From: Halieaceae bacterium
GTDB taxonomy: Bacteria; Pseudomonadota; Gammaproteobacteria; Pseudomonadales; Halieaceae
Assembly (NCBI GenBank): GCA_009886815.1
Contig: QXYP01000258.1
Location: forward strand, 234-5,429
DNA length: 5,196 nucleotides
Direction of reading: 5' to 3'
Shown one piece after another: positions 1 through 5,196 of this stretch (position 1 is its first letter; every line of letters begins with the position of its first letter). The notes beneath the pieces are model-generated. The model was not told the origin of the DNA. It was given only the letters and a program-made list of their open reading frames with translations, and searched no databases. The position numbers and the translations under genes are program-made.

Positions 1-765
1 CATAAACTGCTCGCGTTCTTGCGCTGACATGCCCGGCAAAAAATCCTGCTCACCGCTAATAAGATTGATCAGGCCTTGCTCATCGGACGGCGGCAGCTGC
101 AGTGAGCGAATGGCCGATTTAAAATCTCCCGCGCCGGCCCAGGTGAGATTCCACTGACCATTCATTGCTCTGTCGGTCCCGTAAACCGACGCCGTCAAAT
201 ACAATCCGTGTGAAGACATGGCATCGTGAATCACGTAGTCGGGCTCAATACCCTGACGCAGAGAGTTAAAATCAACACCAATTTCTTCCAATAATGATCG
301 CGCTGCAGCGCCCATAGCGGCTTGCTCAAGGTTCAAACTGCCACCGACACCCAGCAGTGTTCTGCCGTCAGCATTGAATTCATTTCGCTTGGCATGGCCG
401 CCAAAATCGTCGTGGTTGTCTAAGAGCAGAATTTTCGCGTCTGGACCAAACCCCTTTCGGAAGAGATATGCAGCCGTTAGACCACTGATACCAGCCCCCA
501 CCACAACGAGGTCGTAAACATTGTCGACCTCTTCGAATTGGGTTGGACGCTGGCCGCCTCTCGCCAGAGCATGGGCCACGTCATAAGACCCGGGATGATT
601 ACCCCGTAGCCCTGTGAGGGTTGGTGGATAACCGCCCACCGAAAGCTCATCTTGGGTATGCTCACCGAAAACGTGGAGAGGCGATAGCGCAGCGGCACCC
701 CCCATCATCGCAACGCCGTCTAGGAAGTCGCGTCGCGTAATCTTCAGTTTTTTATCTTTATTCAT
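1..765 (-). CDS. Tat-exported FAD-dependent oxidoreductase, spermidine dehydrogenase-like (partial, C-terminus off window)
   Basis: The reading frame is open from ATG at 765 to base 1, giving 255 codons with no stop; the C-terminal part lies outside the window. The N-terminus has a twin-arginine signal (ITRRDFLDG, residues 9-17) followed by a short hydrophobic stretch to about residue 33, so the folded, cofactor-loaded protein is probably exported to the periplasm. No lipobox cysteine is visible. A motif YPPTLTGLRGNHPGS (46-60) precedes a Rossmann FAD-binding segment YDLVVVGAGISGL (84-96, GxGxxG at 90-95) and the acidic strand end LLLDNHDDFGGHAKRNEF (113-130). From memory these blocks are typical of the spermidine dehydrogenase (SpdH)-like group of flavoproteins; the actual substrate is unknown. 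The start is supported by GAGGAAG at 773-779, 7 nt upstream. It lies 20 bp after the bicupin stop and is the fourth gene of the minus-strand run. It is a paralogue of the flavoprotein starting at 4774. Family assignment is fairly sure, substrate specificity is not. Confidence 0.88.
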   Translation of the reverse strand, partial: MNKDKKLKITRRDFLDGVAMMGGAAALSPLHVFGEHTQDELSVGGYPPTLTGLRGNHPGSYDVAHALARGGQRPTQFEEVDNVYDLVVVGAGISGLTAAYLFRKGFGPDAKILLLDNHDDFGGHAKRNEFNADGRTLLGVGGSLNLEQAAMGAAARSLLEEIGVDFNSLRQGIEPDYVIHDAMSSHGLYLTASVYGTDRAMNGQWNLTWAGAGDFKSAIRSLQLPPSDEQGLINLISGEQDFLPGMSAQEREQFM

Positions 766-785
766 CGTCACACTTCCTCAGACTT

Positions 786-1667
786 TCAGCCTTCAGCAAT
801 ATTCCAGGCCTTGGTCTCGACAATAATTTTCTCGCGATACTTCACGGGCATATCCCAGGTACCCATCCAGCCTTTTGGCACCAGGAAACTGTCCCCCACG
901 CCGAAGGTTTTTGGGCTGCCACCCTTTGAAGTAAGGATCACTTCTCCCTCGACAACGAAGACATATTCGTCGTAGGGAAACGGTGCTCCGACCTCCAAAA
1001 GCGCGGCTTCGGCACCGTACAAAACCGAGACCAACTGCCCTTCGTGCAATACTTTTTGCCCGTGAGCATTGGTCCCTGTAATCACGACGCCCTCAGGCCA
1101 AGGCGGAAGACTGTCCAACTCAGCTTGCTGCAGTGTATTAGCCAACAGCGGAAGCACTGCTGGAGCACTAGAACCCGCTTTTGGGGGGCTGGCGAATAGC
1201 GCCGCCAGCAGGCTTTCAGAAGCTTCCCACTGGTCAGTTTCGACGATGATCAGCTCTCTGAAGCGACTGGGCATTTCCCAGGTACCCGTCCATCCCTGGG
1301 GCACAAGAAATTGGTCGCCGGTTTGATATTCCTGGCGAACACCTTCGGTAGAGGTCAGCACCACACTCCCCTCAAGCACCAGCACATACTCATCGTAGGT
1401 ATAGGGTATGGCCACATCGATGGTCGCGGGCATTGCTTCGTACAGGGCAATCACAAACTCGCCCTCATGAAGAATTTTTTGCCCGTGTTCATTGGTGCCC
1501 GACAGCAACATGTCGTCGGGCCAGGGTGGAAGGCTCTCCAATGCCATTTCTCGTAGAGACGCTGGGTTAAGGGACAAAATTTCAGTCTCTGCCCGAACGG
1601 CTCCAGACATCAGACCTCCTGCAATGAGCCAACTCAAAAAAACCGCCCTGATGATGGGATTACGCAT
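786..1667 (-). CDS. Secreted tandem bicupin protein (DUF861/Cupin_3-like)
   Basis: The protein has 293 residues from ATG at 1667. This start is preferred over an in-frame TTG at 1688 because AGGAG (1676-1680) lies 8 nt upstream and the product then begins with a clean signal peptide (hydrophobic core about 7-22, likely cleavage after AVRA, residue 26). Two cupin domains (about 38-147 and 179-288) align without gaps over 110 residues, with about 60 identities by hand count, so they arose by internal duplication. Each contains SLPPWP, GTNxHGQKxLHEG, YDEYVxVxEG, GDxFLVPxGWxGTW and REXIIVET-type blocks. The EYVxVxEG and GDxFxVPxGWxGTW pattern matches the Cupin_3/DUF861 family, which includes ureidoglycine aminohydrolase and EutQ-like cupins. 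The canonical cupin His-x-His metal ligands are not in their usual place (YDEY instead). Conserved histidines are His61/His67 and His202/His208. It sits 21 bp after the receptor gene and 20 bp before the flavoprotein gene, suggesting a periplasmic role in the same pathway. Catalytic versus ligand-binding function is undecided. Confidence 0.9.
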   Translation of the reverse strand: MRNPIIRAVFLSWLIAGGLMSGAVRAETEILSLNPASLREMALESLPPWPDDMLLSGTNEHGQKILHEGEFVIALYEAMPATIDVAIPYTYDEYVLVLEGSVVLTSTEGVRQEYQTGDQFLVPQGWTGTWEMPSRFRELIIVETDQWEASESLLAALFASPPKAGSSAPAVLPLLANTLQQAELDSLPPWPEGVVITGTNAHGQKVLHEGQLVSVLYGAEAALLEVGAPFPYDEYVFVVEGEVILTSKGGSPKTFGVGDSFLVPKGWMGTWDMPVKYREKIIVETKAWNIAEG

Positions 1668-1688
1668 AGCTATCACTCCTCTGGGCAA

Positions 1689-3824
1689 TCAGAAGTAAAG
1701 GTTAAATTCAGCCCGCATTAGGCGCTTGTAGCCCCAGTGCAGCTGCGCCCCCCAACCAAAGTTTGCACGCAAGGTGGCGTATTCTTCGTCGGTAATATTG
1801 TCGGCCGCAAGCGACAAGTCCCAACGCTCACTGCCTGCAAGATAGGTGACTCGACCATTGAGCAGCCCGTAGGATTTCTCTTCTTCAAAGTTGTCGATGT
1901 CGTGAAAGTACTCACCCGTGTAGTTGTACATCGCAAACCAATTAAGACTGCCGCCCAAGAAAGAGTGATCAAAATTAGCGCCCACGGAAAAGGTGTTTTC
2001 TGGCGCATAGGCCAGCGTCTGACCACTGAGCGGACCCGTAACAATTTCGGTATCCATATACGCGTAGTTCGCCATTAGCGTTAGGCCATCGGTGGGCGCA
2101 TAGGTGAGCTCTGCCTCAAACCCTTTGGTTTCTGCGTTTCCAGCATCGCGAATTTGCTGACCGGTATCAAAACCAAAAATGGCCACCTGAAGTGACTCAT
2201 AGTCGGTAAAGTAAAGTGAGCCGTTAAACTGCATGCGGCCCTCTAGCAGCGTTGACTTCATGCCAAGTTCATAAGCAACGCTGGTTTCAGGATCAAATGG
2301 CACCAAGGTTTCGGCAACAAAGTCACCGTCAAGATCGGCTACCGAAGTGTTGAAACCCCCGCCTTTATAACCCTGGGCAACACTGGCAAATACCATAGTG
2401 TCGTCACTAATATTGTATTGCGCTACCAGTCGCGAAGTGAGCTCATCCCAATCTTCTTTATCGCACAGGGGACCATCGGTAGGTCCACCCATATCGCCAA
2501 AATCGTCCTGTAGGGTATTGGTGCACCAGTCCTTTTCGTCAGAGTTCCAGCGTAGCCCCGCAATCAGTGCGAGGCGGTCTGTAGCCTGCCAGGTCACATC
2601 ACCGTAAATCCCCAGAGATTCATTTTTTGCTCGACTCTCAATGCGCTGACCGCCGATGGGGAATCCCAGTGCGGTGGCCACGTAGTCGACCTCCCATCGC
2701 GTATTATCGAGATCCTCACTGTAATAACTCACGCCCGTGAACCAAGTGAGTGATTCAGAGCCACCGTTCAAACGAAACTCCTGGTAAAACGTCTCCGCAT
2801 CTGCGCCCAAACCTACTGGGATATCTAGCCCACCGAGAATTCCACCCAGCAGCGCCAGGTCAACAGCCCAATCATCTGCGGTGCCATCGACGTCTTCAAA
2901 GTAATCGTTCTCCGCATTACGGGCGTCGGTAATCGACACCAGCGTCAGGGTGTCGTTAATCGCCCAGGTCAAGCGCAGTCCTAAGCCATCATCTTCATTT
3001 TGCTCAAAATTAGGTTTATTGATGGCAAATCTATCAGGGTACTCCACCCCGGGCTCAGCGAGGTTAAAAGGGATATTAATGGCGCTGGTGTAATTGGTTT
3101 TTGCCTTACCGTAATTGTACTTAATGAGCGCTTCGAGGTTATCAGTGACGTCCCAGCGGGCCGAAATACGCACCACATCACTCTCGGTGTACATGTCGTC
3201 ACCGCTATTTACTTCGGTCCACATGCCCTCCCACTCTTGATGCTGATAGGCAACACGAAGTGCAAATGAATCACTGAGCGCCCAGTTGCCAACCACTTCG
3301 TAGCGCTGCTGGCCCTCATCACCCAGTGCGGCACCGAGGCGCAGCTCGTTCTCATCACCCGGCTTATTCGTGATTAAACTAATCGCACCGGCGGCGGCGT
3401 TGCGCCCAAAAAGCGTTCCTTGTGGCCCCTTCACCACCTCGATACGGTTAATATCAAAAAAGTTGCTCGAGGCAAAAATGTTGCGCCCTACGTAGCTATC
3501 GTCGACAAATACGCCAACCGAGGGCTCTGAACCAATCGTCCAATCATTGCTGCCGATACCGCGGATTGCCCAGCTGTTGGTCGCCAACCCATAATCGGCG
3601 CCGGTCAGTCCAGGCACCATGGGGATGACCTCGGTGATAGTGTTGATACCCGTCTTTTCGAGCATCTCCTCGCTCACGGCACTGATCGCAATCGGGACAT
3701 CCTGCAGACTCTGGTCACGCTTCTGCGCACTCACCAAAACCTCTTCGAGCTGCGCACTTACAGCGCTGGTGAAGGTAAGAGCCGCAACGGCAACGAAGAC
3801 CTTATTTCGAATGAATCCTGTCAT
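1689..3824 (-). CDS. TonB-dependent outer-membrane receptor
   Basis: The protein has 711 residues from ATG at 3824, chosen because AAGGAG (3831-3836) lies 6 nt upstream and a standard signal peptide follows (MTGFIRNKVF..., cleavage likely after AVSA, residue 24). An in-frame GTG at 3881 would put a hydrophilic extension in front of the signal peptide and is rejected. A TonB box (EEVLVSA, about 27-33) is followed by the plug domain (about 37-155) with VPIAISAVS, AIRGIGS, VGVFVDD and VVKGPQGTLFGRNAAAGAI. The remainder is an aromatic-rich beta-barrel ending in a C-terminal phenylalanine (AEFNLYF), as expected for outer-membrane assembly. Cys434 and Cys454 bracket a short loop and may form an extracellular disulfide. 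It energises uptake of a substrate too large or scarce for porins, powered by TonB-ExbB-ExbD. The substrate cannot be read from the sequence; the linked bicupin and flavoproteins argue against a plain iron-siderophore receptor. Length is normal for the family and no frameshift is seen. Confidence 0.95.
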   Translation of the reverse strand: MTGFIRNKVFVAVAALTFTSAVSAQLEEVLVSAQKRDQSLQDVPIAISAVSEEMLEKTGINTITEVIPMVPGLTGADYGLATNSWAIRGIGSNDWTIGSEPSVGVFVDDSYVGRNIFASSNFFDINRIEVVKGPQGTLFGRNAAAGAISLITNKPGDENELRLGAALGDEGQQRYEVVGNWALSDSFALRVAYQHQEWEGMWTEVNSGDDMYTESDVVRISARWDVTDNLEALIKYNYGKAKTNYTSAINIPFNLAEPGVEYPDRFAINKPNFEQNEDDGLGLRLTWAINDTLTLVSITDARNAENDYFEDVDGTADDWAVDLALLGGILGGLDIPVGLGADAETFYQEFRLNGGSESLTWFTGVSYYSEDLDNTRWEVDYVATALGFPIGGQRIESRAKNESLGIYGDVTWQATDRLALIAGLRWNSDEKDWCTNTLQDDFGDMGGPTDGPLCDKEDWDELTSRLVAQYNISDDTMVFASVAQGYKGGGFNTSVADLDGDFVAETLVPFDPETSVAYELGMKSTLLEGRMQFNGSLYFTDYESLQVAIFGFDTGQQIRDAGNAETKGFEAELTYAPTDGLTLMANYAYMDTEIVTGPLSGQTLAYAPENTFSVGANFDHSFLGGSLNWFAMYNYTGEYFHDIDNFEEEKSYGLLNGRVTYLAGSERWDLSLAADNITDEEYATLRANFGWGAQLHWGYKRLMRAEFNLYF

Positions 3825-3851
3825 CACTATCTCCTTAACTGAACTGTAGTT

Positions 3852-3857
3852 GTTATA
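3852..3857 (-). promoter_or_regulatory. Possible -10 element of an internal promoter for the receptor gene
   Basis: The minus strand reads TATAAC at 3857-3852, within a strongly A+T-rich stretch (3853-3871), 27 nt upstream of the receptor ATG at 3824. No convincing -35 is present at 16-18 bp (TGTTTC at best). The 93-bp gap after the membrane-protein gene leaves room for a separate promoter giving higher receptor expression, but this remains a weak call. Confidence 0.25.
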
Positions 3858-3871
3858 TTTTTTTAATTTTT

Positions 3872-3894
3872 CGAGAAACACAGCACGCTTCTCG
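3872..3894. repeat. Small inverted repeat upstream of the receptor gene
   Basis: CGAGAA (3872-3877) and TTCTCG (3889-3894) form a 6-bp perfect stem with an 11-nt loop; one further wobble pair is possible. On the minus strand the stem is followed by an A-rich rather than T-rich run, so it is not a classic intrinsic terminator. It lies just upstream of the possible receptor promoter and could be an operator, an attenuating or stabilising mRNA hairpin, or chance. Confidence 0.3.
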
Positions 3895-3917
3895 TAACAA
3901 ATTTTTAAGCAATCACA

Positions 3918-4637
3918 TCAATCCACGCGTCGAAAAATCGCCACCATTACCAAGACCAAAAGGAGTAGCGGTATAAACGAAAGACCAAAGGACACTTCAA
4001 TATCTGAGGCACCAATTACCCCGAAGATCAGCATTGCAAACGCCAGGTGAAAACCCACACCAAACAGGCCTAATAACAATGCAGCCAGCTTCGACGGCAA
4101 ATCACGGTCGACCATGGGTACCATCGTTAGCAGAGCGAATAACGAATAAAGCCAAAAGCCCATGTAATCGAAAGAGGTATACAGCGAGAAGGGAATCGAT
4201 ACGTTAAGCAGTGGCAACAGCATGGCCGCCATCTCTGAGCCCGCCGCCCCTGATAAAGTCGCTTCCGCTAACAGCGGTATGGTCCAGACCGCCATGAACT
4301 TGGGGATGACAAAGGCCATGGTCGCCAGGGCAGTGGCACCGGCAGCCAGCAGGGCGGCGAGGGGGCTTTTATGGCGGACTCGCCAGGCGATAGCGAGAAA
4401 TAACCCCGACAAGGTGAGCATTGCAACGATTTGGTTGAGCCAGCCGGCAATGAACAATCCCCTGTGAGCCGCGAGCCAATTCAGTCGTTCTTCGGGAGTC
4501 GCGTCATATCCACCCGGGACATCCAGAGGCAGTGCTACGGCTAACAACCCCGTTGCAATACAAATAACCGCGCACCAAAAACCCAAGCGGTTCATCTGAA
4601 TATTCAGGGCGGTATCATTAGCAGTGAGGTTGCTCAT
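3918..4637 (-). CDS. Multi-pass inner-membrane protein of unknown function
   Basis: The protein has 239 residues from ATG at 4637. I do not recognise its family with confidence. Hydrophobic segments are visible at about 19-38, 61-85, 92-125 (one or two spans), 157-176, 184-209 and 215-235, giving six or seven membrane spans; the protein ends in the basic FRRVD. A loop between the first two spans holds GGYDATPEERLNWLAAHRG, and another contains the charged VDRDLPSKLAA before the sixth region. There is no signal peptide, ATP-binding motif or obvious transporter signature; it is vaguely reminiscent of DUF4386-type small membrane proteins, but that is a guess. The ribosome site is weak (GGAAAA about 11 nt upstream). 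As the first gene of the minus-strand run, next to the double operator, it is probably co-regulated with the receptor, bicupin and flavoprotein, and could help move a substrate or sense it. A 93-bp gap separates it from the receptor gene. Confidence 0.82.
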   Translation of the reverse strand: MSNLTANDTALNIQMNRLGFWCAVICIATGLLAVALPLDVPGGYDATPEERLNWLAAHRGLFIAGWLNQIVAMLTLSGLFLAIAWRVRHKSPLAALLAAGATALATMAFVIPKFMAVWTIPLLAEATLSGAAGSEMAAMLLPLLNVSIPFSLYTSFDYMGFWLYSLFALLTMVPMVDRDLPSKLAALLLGLFGVGFHLAFAMLIFGVIGASDIEVSFGLSFIPLLLLVLVMVAIFRRVD

Positions 4638-4682
4638 TAAAAGGGTTTTCCTATTTTTACAATCGAAAAATCGATGAAGGCC

Positions 4683-4710
4683 TTGCGCATGTCAGTCGAC
4701 AGGCTATAAC
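4683..4710 (+). promoter_or_regulatory. Candidate sigma-70 promoter for the plus-strand flavoprotein
   Basis: TTGCGC (4683-4688) and TATAAC (4705-4710) are separated by 16 bp. The left TGTC-N4-GACA dyad occupies the spacer and the right one begins just downstream of the -10 element, which would allow tight repression. The predicted start near 4717 would give a leader of about 57 nt before ATG 4774. The -10 is good and the -35 only fair. Confidence 0.45.
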
Positions 4711-4725
4711 CTGTCGGCTGACATG
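4688..4725. promoter_or_regulatory. Double palindromic operator in the divergent promoter region
   Basis: A left arm CATGTCAGTCGACAGG (4688-4703) and right arm CCTGTCGGCTGACATG (4710-4725) are reverse complements with one mismatch in 16, separated by CTATAA. Each arm itself contains a dyad TGTC-N4-GACA (4690-4701 and 4712-4723), with centres 22 bp apart, close to two helical turns. This organisation suits two dimers of a repressor bound on the same face of the DNA; the TetR type is one possibility, by analogy only. It lies between two divergent genes and overlaps candidate promoters on both strands. The alternative reading is a transcribed hairpin, but no T-run follows on either strand, so a terminator is unlikely. 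Confidence 0.65.
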
Positions 4726-4729
4726 TAAA
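4703..4729 (-). promoter_or_regulatory. Candidate sigma-70 promoter for the minus-strand gene run
   Basis: Read on the minus strand, TTTACA (4729-4724) is followed after 15 bp by TATAGC (4708-4703); TAGCCT at 17 bp spacing is an alternative -10. The right dyad lies in its spacer and the left dyad just downstream of the -10, mirroring the plus-strand promoter. Spacing is shorter than ideal. The predicted transcript start is about 55-60 nt upstream of the membrane-protein ATG at 4637. Confidence 0.35.
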
Positions 4730-4773
4730 GTGGAAAATAACGCGATGCAAGAGAATGAGAAAAGAGCCTGCCT

Positions 4774-5196
4774 ATGCCGATTGACATAACACGTCGAGAT
4801 TTTATAAACGGTGCTGTCATTGGAGCCGGCGGCCTATTACTGTCCGGATGCGGCAATGAAGTCGCAACAGAGATACCAGTTACGGCGGGTGCCCCTGGGG
4901 TATTTAACCCCCCAGAGCCCTCTGCGTATTACCCCCCCACACTCACGGGTATGCGAGGTAGCCACGAAGGCTCTTTCGAAGTGGCCCACGAGTTAGCCTG
5001 GCGGGGCAACAAACCCAAACACTATGAAGCACTCGATGAGCACTATGACCTGATCGTGGTCGGCGCAGGCATGAGCGGGCTGGCAGCGGCACGCTACTAC
5101 CAACAAAAAATGGGTGCCGATGCGCGCATCCTAATACTCGACAATCACGATGACTTTGGCGGTCACGCCAAGCGCAATGAATTCCACCAAGATGGG
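4774..5196 (+). CDS. Tat-exported probable lipoprotein, FAD-dependent oxidoreductase, spermidine dehydrogenase-like (partial, C-terminus off window)
   Basis: The frame is open from ATG 4774 to the window edge, giving 141 codons. An in-frame TGA at 4756-4758 makes this the first usable ATG, and AAAGAG (4761-4766) lies 7 nt upstream. The N-terminus ITRRDFING (residues 5-13) is a twin-arginine signal, followed by a glycine-rich hydrophobic region ending LLLSGCG. LSGC (23-26) fits a lipobox, so Cys26 is the likely lipidated residue. With glycine after the cysteine, outer-membrane retention would be expected. A proline-rich linker (about 35-50) leads to YPPTLTGMRGSHEGS (53-67), then YDLIVVGAGMSGL (91-103, GxGxxG at 97-102) and LDNHDDFGGHAKRNEF (122-137). 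Over residues 53-141 it matches the minus-strand flavoprotein without gaps, 57 of 89 identical by hand count. It is transcribed divergently from the membrane-protein gene and probably shares the operator at 4688-4725. The catalytic domain is not visible, so substrate is unknown. Confidence 0.87.
   Translation, partial: MPIDITRRDFINGAVIGAGGLLLSGCGNEVATEIPVTAGAPGVFNPPEPSAYYPPTLTGMRGSHEGSFEVAHELAWRGNKPKHYEALDEHYDLIVVGAGMSGLAAARYYQQKMGADARILILDNHDDFGGHAKRNEFHQDG

Noticed and set aside
477..698. 73-codon minus-strand reading frame inside the left flavoprotein gene
   Set aside because: It overlaps the in-frame Tat flavoprotein in another frame, has no family-like motifs and no ribosome site of its own; it is a shadow frame.
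1668..1688. In-frame TTG extension of the bicupin to 1688
   Set aside because: The ribosome site AGGAG falls inside this extension at the right distance for ATG 1667, which also gives a cleaner signal peptide.
3825..3881. In-frame GTG extension of the TonB receptor to 3881
   Set aside because: It would place 19 mostly charged or polar residues before a normal signal peptide, and the AAGGAG site sits correctly for ATG 3824.
4662..4676. Small palindrome ATCGAAAAATCGAT upstream of the membrane-protein gene
   Set aside because: Four-base arms around an A/T centre are expected by chance in A+T-rich intergenic DNA.
4688..4725. Intrinsic terminator reading of the 38-bp inverted repeat
   Set aside because: It lies upstream of both divergent genes, not downstream of any, and has no T-run after the stem on either strand.
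4745..4789. Short leader reading frame MQENEKRACLCRLT overlapping the start of the plus-strand flavoprotein, plus a nine-codon frame at 4755-4784
   Set aside because: Neither has a good ribosome site, both are very short, and neither shows a regulatory codon run typical of an attenuator peptide.

Overview
The window looks like a chromosomal segment of a marine-type gammaproteobacterium. This is inferred from the TonB-dependent receptor (TonB box EEVLVSA followed by QKRDQSLQDVPIAISAVS, a style common in Halieaceae/OM60-like and related groups), the Tat-exported flavoproteins, moderate GC and strong Shine-Dalgarno sites. The species cannot be fixed from the sequence alone. Coding density is high and there are no RNA genes, insertion sequences or CRISPR arrays.

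Layout: one minus-strand gene run covers most of the window, in transcription order: a six-to-seven-span membrane protein (4637-3918), a TonB-dependent outer-membrane receptor (3824-1689), a secreted tandem bicupin (1667-786), and a Tat-exported FAD oxidoreductase resembling spermidine dehydrogenase (765 to beyond base 1). Gaps are 93, 21 and 20 bp, so the last three genes almost surely share a transcript. On the plus strand, diverging from the membrane-protein gene, a second flavoprotein of the same family starts at 4774 and runs off the right edge. The two flavoproteins are paralogues, 57 of 89 residues identical over an ungapped N-terminal block by hand count.

The 136-bp divergent intergenic region (4638-4773) holds the most striking non-coding signal. 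It is a 38-bp near-perfect inverted repeat, each arm of which is itself a TGTC-N4-GACA dyad. Face-to-face candidate promoters are threaded through it so that one dyad lies in the spacer of each promoter. This looks like a double operator controlling both transcription units together; no regulator gene is in the window.

Working model (inference): the receptor imports a small substrate across the outer membrane. The two Tat-exported flavoproteins, one probably a lipoprotein and one probably soluble, oxidise it or related compounds in the periplasm. The exported bicupin binds or processes a substrate or product. Family resemblance suggests an amine or polyamine, but the substrate is not shown by the sequence.
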